A stretch of 64,000 bases of DNA from JAVXCQ01 sp036659415 (GCA_036659415.1 JAVXCQ010000002.1:58676-122675), one strand, 5' to 3'; positions 42,177-51,438 are shown, counted from the first letter of the stretch. Translations and numbers: made by a program. The notes: generated by a model not told the origin, from the sequence alone.

Positions 42177-42212
42177 AAAATATCGAAAATTCCTAAGAAT
42201 TTTCGATATTTT
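42177..42212 (-). terminator. Terminator overlapping the end of the O-antigen-ligase-like gene
   Basis: A 16-base-pair perfect stem (42177-42192 with 42197-42212, 4-base loop) contains the stop codon of the gene in its loop. T's lie in the 3' arm and beyond on the minus strand. Confidence 0.85.
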
Positions 42213-43443
42213 GTCTTTCTAAGTAAGCACAAGTAAGCAATAAACCATTTAAGAGCCAAAAGAGCATACCCAGTTGAATATTAAATAAGGTATGGTCTGT
42301 CAGACCATTGACCAAAATCCCCGTTAAAGCCGCCACGTAACCACAGGCAATACCCTTAATCCACACAGTTTGTGCCGTTCGTGCCAAGTGCCAGGCGATT
42401 TTGAAAAACTGCCACAAAGCAGCCAGCAAAATAAATAGCCCTACCACACCCAGTTCCGCCGCCACATTTAAATAGAGATTATGGCAATGATACATAATCA
42501 CCTGGGCATTTTGCAAATAAAAATCATAATCCGGAAAAGCGTAGCGATAGCCGTACCAGCCTACGCCCAGCGGATGCTCCCAAATCATCCAAGCCGAACT
42601 TTCCACATAAGAAAATCTCAAGGCCACAGAAGTATCCGTCGCCGTAAAAATGGACAAAATACGCCGTGCCAACAGATCCCAGCCGATGTATAACACCGTC
42701 AAGCCACCGGCGATAAAAGGAATAAAAGCTTTGTGGTAAAACTTGGCCGCAAAAACAAACAAAGCACAAAATAAGCTAATCCAGCTGCCCCTCGAATAAG
42801 TAAGCAGGAGGCACAAACAGCTCACAGCAAAAATCACCAGTAACGCAATTCGTGTTTTGCCACCGCGCAAAGGTGCAAAAATACCTGCGCAATAGGCTGC
42901 CACTAACACTAAAAAACTGCCTAGAATATTAGGGTTTTGGAGGGTAGAAAAAGCCCGTTTTTTTAGCTCGGGGAACTGGGCCGGATCAACCCACTCCTGT
43001 TCCAGCATCGGCACATCGGTTACATACTGATACACGCCGTAGCAGGCCACCAAGGCTCCCGCAATCAAGAACGCCTTAATTAATAATAAAGGTCTTTTGC
43101 CCTGAGCGCCATAGCGCACGACCAGCCAAAAGCAGCCCACGTGCTGCCCCACTACATACACCAGGTTATAAGCACTGGCACCGGGATTAAGGGATTGGGA
43201 AACGGAAAACACCGTTACCGCCACTAACGCCCATAACAAATGCTGAAGTTGCCTGGGAACGAGGGCTGCCCGCTCTTGGTGACGCTGGAGAAAACTCTCC
43301 GCCAGTGCTAAAAATAGCGTCAATACAAACACGCCCCCGGCCAGGGGAATGGAAAAAGGCAAAACAAAAACTAACAGCACTAAAAAAGCAAAGACAACAT
43401 CTGCTAGATTTGCCGGTTTTATTTGTAGCCACAAAGCATTCAT
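42193..43443 (-). CDS. O-antigen ligase/polymerase-family membrane protein
   Basis: A 416-residue protein with about ten membrane helices and one large outer loop (about residues 260-320). It carries the Wzy/WaaL feature YSRGSWISL after a central helix and HNLYLNVAAELGVVGLF after the loop, where a histidine is catalytic in WaaL. Such proteins join or polymerise glycans in the envelope. The gene stands alone between folC and the hydrogenase cassette, so the glycan is not known. Ligase and polymerase cannot be told apart here. Confidence 0.82.
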   Translation of the reverse strand: MNALWLQIKPANLADVVFAFLVLLVFVLPFSIPLAGGVFVLTLFLALAESFLQRHQERAALVPRQLQHLLWALVAVTVFSVSQSLNPGASAYNLVYVVGQHVGCFWLVVRYGAQGKRPLLLIKAFLIAGALVACYGVYQYVTDVPMLEQEWVDPAQFPELKKRAFSTLQNPNILGSFLVLVAAYCAGIFAPLRGGKTRIALLVIFAVSCLCLLLTYSRGSWISLFCALFVFAAKFYHKAFIPFIAGGLTVLYIGWDLLARRILSIFTATDTSVALRFSYVESSAWMIWEHPLGVGWYGYRYAFPDYDFYLQNAQVIMYHCHNLYLNVAAELGVVGLFILLAALWQFFKIAWHLARTAQTVWIKGIACGYVAALTGILVNGLTDHTLFNIQLGMLFWLLNGLLLTCAYLERQNIENS

Positions 43444-43483
43444 GTTTTCTCCTCACTACACAACTTACCGCCACTGCTCTACC

Positions 43484-44764
43484 TTATTTTTGTAGCAGTA
43501 AGGTTTTGAACGTACCCACTAAATATAAAGAACCACAAACGCAGACCACGCCATTAGGGCCAGCCGCCGCTAAAGCTGCTGCATAGGCTTCTTGCACCCC
43601 TGCCTGGGGCTGTGCCTGTACTCCCACGAGCTGAGCCAGCTGCTCCGGCGTTGCTGCCCGTTGACTGTCATCAGCTCGCACGGTAAAGACCATATCCTCG
43701 TGGTGAAATAGCGTCTGAACCACCGTACTTATAGCTTTGTCCCCCATCATGCCAAAAACAAAGCAAATTTTTTGTTGAGGATAGTATTTGTCTAGCGCTG
43801 CCCGCAAAGCTGCCGCTCCGGCAGGATTATGAGCACCGTCCAAAATTACCTCCGGCTGCTGACTAATTCGTTCCAAACGTCCCGGCCACTTAGTAGCCGC
43901 TACCCCTTGGTGCAAGGCTAGTTCCGTAATCCGTGGATCCGTTTTAGAAACCAATTTGGCCGCCACTACCGCTACCGCCGTATTGATGATTTGGTGTGCC
44001 CCCGGCAGTGCCACTGTATAGTTATTGTGGTACGCCCCCGCACTTAACGTAAACGTCTGTTCCTCCATACTACTAGTCACTTCTTGCCCGGTAAAAGCCT
44101 CCCCATAAACGTAAAGAGGAGCTTCTTTAAACATACTCATGGCTTGAATAGGTCCGAGCGCTTCGCCCACCGCCGCCGTTACCACCGGCACTTTTTCCTT
44201 GATAATACCAGCCTTTTGCATAGCGATTTCTTCTACCGTCTTACCGCAACGATCCGTGTGATCTAAAGACACATTGGTAATAACCGCTACCACCGGTGTA
44301 ATCACGTTAGTCGAGTCCCACAAACCACCCAAACCTACTTCAATTACCGCATAGTCCAGTTTTTCCAAAGCAAAATACAAAAAAGCCGCCGCCGTTAACA
44401 CTTCAAATTGAGTGGGTTGTGCCACTCCTTTTTGCTTTACTGCCGCTGCCGCCCGTGCCGTTGCCGTAATCACAAGGGCAAACGCTTCCTCGGTAATTTC
44501 CTGCCCCAACAATTCAATCCGTTCGTTATAACGCACTAGGTGAGGCGAAGTAAACTTACCCACCCGCAGACCTGCCGCTAATAAAATATTGGCAATCATG
44601 CTGGCCACGGAACCTTTGCCATTAGTACCGGTTACGTGTACCATGGGTACTTGCTGTTCCGGATGTCCCAATTCACCAAGGAGCGCCTCTATTCTTTCCA
44701 TGCCTAAATTAATCCCAAATTTACCCAAGTTCTCCAAATATGCCAAGGCTTCTTGGTAATTCAT
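43484..44764 (-). CDS. folC: Folylpolyglutamate synthase / dihydrofolate synthase
   Basis: Adds glutamate to folates, and in most bacteria also makes dihydrofolate. A Mur-ligase-type protein of 426 residues. The P-loop is VTGTNGKGSVASMIANIL (near residue 45), followed by GKFTSPHLVRYNERI, GLGGLWDSTNVI and ILDGAHNPAGAAALR. The ATG at 44762-44764 has AAAGGTGG at 8 bases; the GTG four codons earlier overlaps that site. It lies 102 bases downstream of valS, the same order as in Bacillus, and may be co-transcribed. Confidence 0.95.
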   Translation of the reverse strand: MNYQEALAYLENLGKFGINLGMERIEALLGELGHPEQQVPMVHVTGTNGKGSVASMIANILLAAGLRVGKFTSPHLVRYNERIELLGQEITEEAFALVITATARAAAAVKQKGVAQPTQFEVLTAAAFLYFALEKLDYAVIEVGLGGLWDSTNVITPVVAVITNVSLDHTDRCGKTVEEIAMQKAGIIKEKVPVVTAAVGEALGPIQAMSMFKEAPLYVYGEAFTGQEVTSSMEEQTFTLSAGAYHNNYTVALPGAHQIINTAVAVVAAKLVSKTDPRITELALHQGVAATKWPGRLERISQQPEVILDGAHNPAGAAALRAALDKYYPQQKICFVFGMMGDKAISTVVQTLFHHEDMVFTVRADDSQRAATPEQLAQLVGVQAQPQAGVQEAYAAALAAAGPNGVVCVCGSLYLVGTFKTLLLQK

Positions 44765-44866
44765 CTTTTTCGCCACCTTTGCCCGTTAACTGCAAATACA
44801 CTACCGGCGTCTGCGCCGAACGGTCTTCCTCAAACCGTTCCCCGCTACAACCACCCTACTCGTGCT

Positions 44867-47518
44867 TTACAGCGTTTTTAAATACACCAAACGCTCTTTA
44901 ATCGCTAGGATTTTTTCATTAAACTCTTGGCTCTTAGCCTGTTCTTTGGCTACGACCTCCGCCGGTGCCTGAGCTAGGAACCCAGCATTACCCAGTTTTC
45001 CAGCAATGCGTGCTACATCTTTGGTCAAGCTCTCCAGTTCTTTTTGCAAACGTTGATTTTCCTTCTCCACATCAATTAAGCCCTTCAAGGGTAAATAAAC
45101 CTCAATACCAGCAGTCACTGTCGCCATAGCATTTTCCGGTTTATTACCGGTCAGGCTGTCCACCGTCAAATCGTCCACACTGCCCATCAGCTTGATATAA
45201 GACTGGTTCTTGGTCACGACTGCTTGCAGTTCTTTGCTTACGAGCAAAATCGCCGGTACTTTTTTCCCCGGTGCCGCTTTTACCTCTGCGCGCATATTGC
45301 GGATCGCTTTGATCGTTTCCATAATGGCGACCATACCCGTTTCTGCTTCCGGGTTAATGAGTGCTTCCTGGGCTTGCGGCCACGGCGCAACCATAATACT
45401 ATCCCCTGCGTGAGGCAGGCACTGCCAAATTTCTTCCGTAATAAAAGGCATATAGGGGTGCAAGAGTTTCATAGCTGAGCCTAGCACTTCGCAAATCACG
45501 TGTTGTGCCGTAGCCCGCTCTGCTGCCTGTTCCTTGTCGTACAGCCTCGGTTTCGCCAGCTCAATATACCAGTCGCAGAATTCGCTCCAAATGAAATCAT
45601 AAATTAAACGTCCTGCTTCACCCAACTCAAATTTGCCCAAAAGCTCCGTTACTTCTTTGGTCGTCGCCTGTAAGCGGGACAAAATCCATTGGTCTGCCAG
45701 CGTATAAGGTGCTAGCTTCGCCTCAGAATCATACCCCTCCATATTCATTAAGACAAAACGGGACGCATTCCAAATCTTGTTGGCAAAATTGCGAGTCGCC
45801 TCCACCCGTTCCCAGTAGAAACGCATATCATTACCCGGTGTATTGCCGGTAATCAGCATAAAACGCAAGGTGTCAGCGCCATACTTATCAATAACTTCCA
45901 GCGGGTCAATCCCGTTACCCAAAGATTTACTCATTTTACGACCCTGACTATCACGCACCAGACCATGAATAAAGACCTTGTTAAAAGGAATTTCCTGCAT
46001 AAATTCCATACCCATAACCAACATTCTAGCTACCCAAAAGAAAATAATATCATAACCAGTAACCAGCACCGAGGTCGGGTAGAACTGCTTGAGTAAAGGC
46101 GTTTGTTGCGGCCAGCCCATCGTGGAAAAAGGCCACAGTGCCGAGCTAAACCAAGTGTCTAAAGCATCTTCGTCTTGGCGCAAAGCTCCGCCGCATTTAG
46201 GGCAAGTTGTAAGATCCGTGCGTGAAGCCAGCACCTCGCCGCAGGTATCGCAATACCACACAGGAATCCGATGTCCCCACCAAATCTGCCGTGAAATACA
46301 CCAGTCACGAATGTTATCCATCCAGCCGGTATAGGTTTTAGTAAAGCGTTCCGGCACAAATTGGGTTCGCCCATCTTCCACGCAGTCCACCGCAGCTTTT
46401 ACGAGAGGTGCCATTTTAACAAACCATTGCTTGGACACCAGTGGCTCTACTACTGTACGGCAACGTTGGCAATGGCCTACAGCATGAGCGTGTTCTTCAA
46501 CTTTAACCAGTAAGCCCAATTCTTCTAACGCCGCTACCACGTTTTTGCGGCACTCATAGCGTTCTTGACCTACATAATCCCCAGCCTCTGTCGTCATCTT
46601 CCCGTCCATACCAATTACGACAATATTATCCAAATGGTGACGCATACCCATCTCAAAGTCATTAGGGTCATGAGCTGGTGTGATTTTCACCGCTCCAGTA
46701 CCAAACTCCAAATCTACATAGGTATCAGCAATAATCGGAATAATCCGCTCCGTCAGTGGTAAACGCAAAGTTTTGCCCACTAATTTGCCATAGCGTGGAT
46801 CCTCTGGATTGACTGCTACCGCAGTATCACCTAGAAGAGTTTCCGGTCTGGTGGTAGCAATCGTTAGGTAGGTATCAGGTACTTCTACCACCGGATAGCG
46901 AATATACCACAGGTGACCGACCTCGTCTTCATGTTCTACTTCAATATCGGACAGCGCCGTGTTGCAATGCACGCACCAGTTAGTGATGCGGCTGCCTTGA
47001 TAAATTAGCCCTTTTTCATACAAAGAAACAAAGACCTCGCGCACAGCTTGCGAACAACCCTCGTCCAAAGTAAAGCGTTGCCGTTCCCAGTCACAGGACA
47101 CGCCCAAACATTTCAGTTGGTTAACAATATGGTCGCCATACTGTCCTTTCCACTCCCAAATCCGTTTCAAAAACTCTTCGCGGCCTAGGTCGTAGCGAGT
47201 TTTACCCTCGGTTTTTTTCAAAACTTCTTCCACTTTAATTTGCGTAGCCAAACCCGCATGGTCATAGCCCGGCATCCACAAAGTATTATGCCCCTGCATA
47301 CGGTGCCACCGAATTAAAATATCCTGCAAAGTATTATCCAGTGCATGACCCATATGTAGTTGCCCCGTAATATTCGGGGGCGGGATGACGATGCTAAAAG
47401 CTTCTTTATCTGGTTCAACCTCTGCGTGGAAATAGTGCTTAGCTTCCCAGTATTGATACCATTTCTTTTCTACTTCCGCCGGGTCATAAACCTTGGGGAT
47501 ATTGTGTTCTTCTGTCAT
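44867..47518 (-). CDS. valS: Valyl-tRNA synthetase
   Basis: Charges tRNA-Val; 883 residues. The class I signatures are PPNITGQLHMGHALD (HIGH motif, near residue 47) and GRKMSKSLGNG (KMSKS motif). The editing domain (ATTRPETLLGDTAVAV) lies between them. The C-terminal coiled coil (DVEKENQRLQKELESLTKDV) is typical of ValRS and binds tRNA. Two ATGs stand side by side; I take the second, 7 bases from GGAGG. Expression is controlled by the T-box leader directly upstream. Confidence 0.97.
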   Translation of the reverse strand: MTEEHNIPKVYDPAEVEKKWYQYWEAKHYFHAEVEPDKEAFSIVIPPPNITGQLHMGHALDNTLQDILIRWHRMQGHNTLWMPGYDHAGLATQIKVEEVLKKTEGKTRYDLGREEFLKRIWEWKGQYGDHIVNQLKCLGVSCDWERQRFTLDEGCSQAVREVFVSLYEKGLIYQGSRITNWCVHCNTALSDIEVEHEDEVGHLWYIRYPVVEVPDTYLTIATTRPETLLGDTAVAVNPEDPRYGKLVGKTLRLPLTERIIPIIADTYVDLEFGTGAVKITPAHDPNDFEMGMRHHLDNIVVIGMDGKMTTEAGDYVGQERYECRKNVVAALEELGLLVKVEEHAHAVGHCQRCRTVVEPLVSKQWFVKMAPLVKAAVDCVEDGRTQFVPERFTKTYTGWMDNIRDWCISRQIWWGHRIPVWYCDTCGEVLASRTDLTTCPKCGGALRQDEDALDTWFSSALWPFSTMGWPQQTPLLKQFYPTSVLVTGYDIIFFWVARMLVMGMEFMQEIPFNKVFIHGLVRDSQGRKMSKSLGNGIDPLEVIDKYGADTLRFMLITGNTPGNDMRFYWERVEATRNFANKIWNASRFVLMNMEGYDSEAKLAPYTLADQWILSRLQATTKEVTELLGKFELGEAGRLIYDFIWSEFCDWYIELAKPRLYDKEQAAERATAQHVICEVLGSAMKLLHPYMPFITEEIWQCLPHAGDSIMVAPWPQAQEALINPEAETGMVAIMETIKAIRNMRAEVKAAPGKKVPAILLVSKELQAVVTKNQSYIKLMGSVDDLTVDSLTGNKPENAMATVTAGIEVYLPLKGLIDVEKENQRLQKELESLTKDVARIAGKLGNAGFLAQAPAEVVAKEQAKSQEFNEKILAIKERLVYLKTL

Positions 47519-47532
47519 CATTATTCCTCCTC

Positions 47533-47790
47533 ATCAAATAAAAAAAGTCCTGCTCTTTACAGAACAGGACGATTACATCGCGGTACCACCTATTTTCCCG
47601 ACTTGAAATTCGGGCCACTTCACTTGCGTAACGTGCAAAGACGAACCGACTTACTCCAGCTTCAGCCGATCAACTCCCGGACGACTTCAAAACCGATGCT
47701 TCAAGTATGTTCCAGCCTAGCATACTTTCTCTGTAGAATTCGCGTTTTTACTACTTCCGTTCTTCGTATTTTCTTATGTGCTTTTGTCTA
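47533..47790 (-). promoter_or_regulatory. T-box riboswitch of valS
   Basis: About 255 bases upstream of valS. The conserved T-box bulge sequence GGTGGTACCGCG is at 47579-47590 on the minus strand. It is followed by the intrinsic terminator (arms 47547-47556 and 47561-47570, then seven T). In the upstream arm a GTC triplet within GAAGTCGTCC is a likely valine specifier. When uncharged tRNA-Val binds, the antiterminator forms and valS is read. Confidence 0.93.
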
Positions 47791-47797
47791 GCTGTAA

Positions 47798-47826
47798 TTA
47801 TATCAAGACCGAGTTTGACTGTCAAG
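47798..47826 (-). promoter_or_regulatory. Consensus promoter of the valS T-box transcript
   Basis: On the minus strand a perfect TTGACA (47821-47826) and a perfect TATAAT (47798-47803) are spaced by 17 bases. The promoter overlaps the last codons of the upstream P-type ATPase gene. Confidence 0.93.
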
Positions 47827-49899
47827 GTTGACACCGGCACCGGGCTTACCGCTTTGCAGTAACCGTAACGCATTCAAAACACACAAAAGCGCCACCCCTG
47901 AATCGGCAAAAACCGCCAACCATAAACTGACCCAACCCAACGCACCCAAAACTAAAACCACCAGCTTGACACTCAAAGCCAAAATGATATTTTGCCAAGC
48001 AAGGTGGGTAATCCGTTGCGCCAATTTAATCGCTGCCGCTAAAGCAGACAAATGCGAAGTCATAAACACCACATCGGCAATAGCAAGCGCTGCATCAGCA
48101 CCACTGCCCATAGCTGCACCTACCTGGCTACCAGCCAAAACCGGTGCGTCATTAATCCCGTCACCTACAAAAAGTACCCGCTCACCGCCAGCTTGAAGCT
48201 CTGTTACCACCCGCAGTTTATCTTGGGGTAGGAGCTTAGAACGCACGTCTGTAATACCTACAGCCTGTGCCACACTTTGAGCGCTGGCTGCATTATCACC
48301 GGTCAACATGACAACTGCAAGTCCCATGCCTCGCAAAGTCGCCACTGCCTCCCGCGCTTCCGGTTTCACGCTATCTGTAATCAGCACCTGTCCCAAATAC
48401 TCTCCGTCTACTGCGACCAAGACTTCGGTGCCGTCAGCTGCCGCTAAAGGCACTCCTGCCACAGCATGGTTCAAGAGCAGCTGCCGACTGCCGCAAAGCA
48501 CAATCCCGGTGGCACCAGTGCCACGCAAGCCAGCTCCCGCCACTTCTTCCACTGCCGTCACAACAGCAGGTTTCACACCCCGTTCCCGCGCCGCCGCCAA
48601 AACACTGAGAGCAATTGGGTGATTTGAAAAACTTTCAATACCCGCTACCAGTGACCAAAACTCCGCCTCGCGTCCTGCGACTACCGCCACCTGTTGCACC
48701 TGGAAGTCACCCTTGGTCAAAGTGCCTGTTTTGTCCAGCACCACTGTCTGCACTTGACGCAGAGCTTCTACCACGGCTCCGCCTTTAAAAAGCATACCTT
48801 GCCGAGAAGCTTCACCAATGCCGGCAAAAAAAGTCAAAGGCACGCTTAACACTAACGCACAGGGACAGCTAATAACCAAAAAAGTCGCCGCCGTGTACAG
48901 ACCTTGTGTCCAAGTTCCGGTGACCCAGTACTGCCAACAGGCGATAGCTAGTGCCAGTGCCACAACTACCGGCGTATAAATCCTGGCAAATTTAGTAATA
49001 AAACGTTCCACTTGTGGCTTATTCGCTGCCGCCGTTTCCACCGCCTGCAAAATAGTGGAAACCATGGAAGCCGCCAGATCTTTTTGTACCCGTAGCTGCA
49101 AAACTCCCGTCATATTCACCGAGCCAGAAAGCACCTCTTGTCCTACCTTTGCCCTCACCGGCACTGACTCTCCGGTAATAGCTGCCAGATTAAGCCAGCT
49201 TGTGCCTGCTACCACCACGCCGTCTAGTGGAATGTTTTCCCCCACTCGCACGACCAGAACATCTCCCGGCACCGCTTTAGCGGCGGCGATGGTTTCCGTT
49301 CCTTGGGCAGTGAGCCGATTAACCGTGACCGGCCGCAGATCCACCGCCGCCATAATTTGCTGACGACTGCGTTCCACCGCCCGCCCCTCCAAATATTCGC
49401 CCACTCGATAAAACAGCATAACGCCTACGGCTTCCGGATATTCGCCAATAATAAAAGCCCCCACCGTCGCCAGCGTCATTAAAAAGTTTTCGTCAAAGAC
49501 TCGGCCTTGTCCCAAACCGCGTATCGCCGTCAAGATAATCTGCCCGCCTAACAATAGATAGGCCACAATATAGCCAGCTAGCTGAAAATTCTCCGGGCAC
49601 CACCCCGCCAGGGTCAGCACAAACACAAAGACGCCGGCCAGCAGCTCCCAGGATTTCGCCTTTTTTTGCGTATGCGCTTTTACCTGCGTCTGACCTTCCA
49701 CTACCAGCACTTCGGCCTCGATACTCCGGCAAATAGCCTGAATTTCCTCTAGTAAATAAACCCGCTCTCCAGTAAGGCTCAGTCCCTTAGTGGCAAAAGA
49801 AACCTTGGCTTCCAGCCCCTCCAGTTCGTTCAGCTTGGCTTCGATTTGCGCCGCACAATGAGCGCAATTAAGATTTTCCAATCGGTATTGTTTTCGCAT
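47803..49899 (-). CDS. P1B-type heavy-metal-exporting ATPase (Zn/Cd/Pb type)
   Basis: ATP-driven metal exporter, 698 residues. A short N-terminal metal-binding domain has the CxxC pair in NCAHC (residues 12 and 15). Membrane helices follow, with the metal-selective CPC motif in ISCPCALVLSVPL. The phosphorylation site is LDKTGTLTKGD; SNHPIALSV and VGDGINDAPVLAGS complete the ATPase core. The CPC motif and the helices fit the ZntA/CadA class. The ATG at 49897-49899 has AAAGGA at 7 bases; earlier codons overlap the regulator. It is directly downstream of the CsoR-like repressor gene, which would control it. Exact metal is inferred. Confidence 0.92.
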   Translation of the reverse strand: MRKQYRLENLNCAHCAAQIEAKLNELEGLEAKVSFATKGLSLTGERVYLLEEIQAICRSIEAEVLVVEGQTQVKAHTQKKAKSWELLAGVFVFVLTLAGWCPENFQLAGYIVAYLLLGGQIILTAIRGLGQGRVFDENFLMTLATVGAFIIGEYPEAVGVMLFYRVGEYLEGRAVERSRQQIMAAVDLRPVTVNRLTAQGTETIAAAKAVPGDVLVVRVGENIPLDGVVVAGTSWLNLAAITGESVPVRAKVGQEVLSGSVNMTGVLQLRVQKDLAASMVSTILQAVETAAANKPQVERFITKFARIYTPVVVALALAIACWQYWVTGTWTQGLYTAATFLVISCPCALVLSVPLTFFAGIGEASRQGMLFKGGAVVEALRQVQTVVLDKTGTLTKGDFQVQQVAVVAGREAEFWSLVAGIESFSNHPIALSVLAAARERGVKPAVVTAVEEVAGAGLRGTGATGIVLCGSRQLLLNHAVAGVPLAAADGTEVLVAVDGEYLGQVLITDSVKPEAREAVATLRGMGLAVVMLTGDNAASAQSVAQAVGITDVRSKLLPQDKLRVVTELQAGGERVLFVGDGINDAPVLAGSQVGAAMGSGADAALAIADVVFMTSHLSALAAAIKLAQRITHLAWQNIILALSVKLVVLVLGALGWVSLWLAVFADSGVALLCVLNALRLLQSGKPGAGVNLDSQTRS

Positions 49900-49918
49900 T
49901 AGTTTTTCCTTTCCCGCC

Positions 49919-50191
49919 TTAACGCATAAATCTATCAATGGCTTTTTCCAATTCTGCCAAAGCTTCTTCCTGTTTGCCTTCTTTAATAGCTCTGGTTACA
50001 CAATGCTCCATATGCTCCTTCAGAAAAGCTTTCGTCGTATTTTCCACCGCCTGGTGCACCGCCGCCAGTTGGGTTAAAATCTCAGAACAATCCCGTCCAG
50101 TACTGACCATCTCTTTGATCGAACGGACATGACCCTCTATTCTCGCCAAACGATTAACTATCTTTTTACTATGTAAATAACCTGTTTCCAC
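49919..50191 (-). CDS. CsoR/FrmR-family metal-sensing repressor
   Basis: A 90-residue all-helical DUF156 repressor. The metal-ligand set of CsoR is present: Cys35 (RDCSEIL), His60 and Cys64 (KEHMEHC). Such proteins bind DNA as tetramers and release it on metal (Cu, Ni/Co, or other) binding. I chose a GTG start at 50189-50191 with AAAGGGTG at 7 bases; an upstream in-frame ATG at 50218 lies inside an operator dyad. It heads the transcript with the P1B ATPase and is divergent from the CDF gene. The metal sensed cannot be fixed by the three ligands alone. Confidence 0.9.
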   Translation of the reverse strand: METGYLHSKKIVNRLARIEGHVRSIKEMVSTGRDCSEILTQLAAVHQAVENTTKAFLKEHMEHCVTRAIKEGKQEEALAELEKAIDRFMR

Positions 50192-50209
50192 GCTACAACA
50201 CCCTTTCTT

Positions 50210-50227
50210 TATCCCCATAGGGGGATA
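50210..50227. promoter_or_regulatory. CsoR-type operator dyad 1
   Basis: TATCCCC-ATA-GGGGGATA is a G/C-tract inverted repeat of the kind bound by CsoR/RcnR-family repressors. It lies in the 5' leader of the repressor gene. Confidence 0.75.
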
Positions 50228-50239
50228 TCTCTTTTTATT

Positions 50240-50268
50240 ATAATAACCCCTCACGGGGGATATGTAAA
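50240..50268 (-). promoter_or_regulatory. Promoter of the repressor/ATPase transcript with operator dyad 2
   Basis: On the minus strand TTTACA (50263-50268) and TATTAT (50240-50245) have a 17-base spacer. The spacer is filled by a second G/C-tract dyad, ATAACCCC-TCAC-GGGGGATAT (50243-50263). A repressor bound here would cover both promoter elements. Confidence 0.72.
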
Positions 50269-50288
50269 GAGGGCTCGGGAAATTTTTA

Positions 50289-50317
50289 TTGACAAACAAC
50301 GTCGCAAAGCTTACTAT
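50289..50317 (+). promoter_or_regulatory. Promoter of the riboswitch/CDF transcript
   Basis: TTGACA (50289-50294) and TACTAT (50312-50317) with a 17-base spacer, directly upstream of the NiCo riboswitch. Confidence 0.88.
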
Positions 50318-50351
50318 TATTACAATCTCTTTGCACTGCATCCATAAGCTA

Positions 50352-50464
50352 CAGTACAAACTGAACAGGCGGTAAATCTAGCATTTATGTAGCCGGGCCA
50401 GTTAGGCAACAGATGAATTTAAGACATCTGTGGGACAGTAGTATGTTCCACGGATTTTTTTTGT
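50352..50464 (+). promoter_or_regulatory. NiCo (czcD) riboswitch with terminator
   Basis: The aptamer shows the known conserved blocks in order: ACTGAACAGGCGG (50362-50374), GTAGCCGGGC (50391-50400), GGCAACAGATGA (50407-50418) and CATCTGTGGGACAGT (50427-50441). P1 pairs ACTG (50362-50365) with CAGT (50438-50441). A terminator stem (50429-50438 with 50447-50456, then eight T) uses the last aptamer block. Binding of Co2+ or Ni2+ should therefore block the terminator and switch on the CDF exporter. Confidence 0.92.
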
Positions 50465-50517
50465 CTAAAAATAAGCGGAGCATCAAGATGAATCTTTGTA
50501 TAACGGAGGAAACATCC

Positions 50518-51438
50518 ATGCCAAACACAAGCCCTAGCTCAACCAATGAAAAATTGGCCATGAAAGTATCCATCAACAGTATTATAGTCAACGTCTTACT
50601 CTCGGCTTTTAAACTTTTTGCCGGCCTTGTCGCCAACTCGGCTGCCATGATTTCAGACAGTATCCATTCAGCTTCTGATGTTTTTAGTACCTTTATTGTG
50701 ATTATCGGCGTCAAAATTGCCGGTAAAGCCTCTGACGCCGAGCACCAGTACGGTCACGAACGCTTGGAATACATTGCCTCCATTCTCCTCTCCTTTATCC
50801 TTTTTTTGACTGGGTGTGGGATCGGTTATGCAGGGCTCAATAATATTCTCAGTGACTCCTACGCTCACCTCAAAATGCCGGGGCAATTAGCTCTGGTAGC
50901 AGCCGTGGTTTCCATTGTGGTCAAAGAAGCCATGTACTGGTATACCAAATTTGCTGCCGATAAAATTCACTCCGGTGCCCTCATGGCCGATGCCTGGCAT
51001 CACCGTAGCGACGCCCTCTCCTCCATTGGTAGCTTCATCGGTATCTTCGGTGCACGTTTAGGCTATCCCGTCCTAGACTCCGTAGCCAGCGTCGTCATCT
51101 GCTTGCTCATTATCAAAGCCTCGTTTGATATCTTTAAAGATGCTATTGATAAGCTGGTAGACCGCTCCTGTGATACCACCACCTTGGCCGCCATGCAAGC
51201 CTGTGTCTTGGCTCAGCCAGGCGTCCTAGGACTAGATAAATTGCAAACCCGTATGTTTGGTTCTAAATACTACGTAGATATCGAAATTGCTGCCGACGGT
51301 GACCAACCACTTCGAGCAGCCCACCGCATTGCTGAACACGTACACCACGCCATCGAAACCGACTTTCCCGAGGTTAAGCACTGTATGGTGCACGTTAATC
51401 CTCGTAAAACTGAGCACGATTTTTTAGTAAAAGACTAG
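50518..51438 (+). CDS. Cation diffusion facilitator (CDF) metal exporter
   Basis: A 306-residue metal/proton antiporter of the CDF family. It has six membrane helices, with the metal-site motifs SDSIHSASD in helix 2 and ADAWHHRSD (HxxxD) in helix 5. A cytoplasmic C-terminal ferredoxin-like domain follows (VLGLDKLQTRMFGSKYYVDI). The start at 50518 has GGAGG at 8 bases; earlier ATGs lie in the riboswitch. Control by a NiCo riboswitch argues that it exports Co2+ or Ni2+. It is the only plus-strand gene found in the window. Confidence 0.95.
   Translation: MPNTSPSSTNEKLAMKVSINSIIVNVLLSAFKLFAGLVANSAAMISDSIHSASDVFSTFIVIIGVKIAGKASDAEHQYGHERLEYIASILLSFILFLTGCGIGYAGLNNILSDSYAHLKMPGQLALVAAVVSIVVKEAMYWYTKFAADKIHSGALMADAWHHRSDALSSIGSFIGIFGARLGYPVLDSVASVVICLLIIKASFDIFKDAIDKLVDRSCDTTTLAAMQACVLAQPGVLGLDKLQTRMFGSKYYVDIEIAADGDQPLRAAHRIAEHVHHAIETDFPEVKHCMVHVNPRKTEHDFLVKD

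Noticed and set aside
50413..50517. Longer N-terminus of the CDF exporter
   Set aside because: The extra codons lie in the riboswitch and its terminator; the ATG at 50518 has the proper ribosome site.
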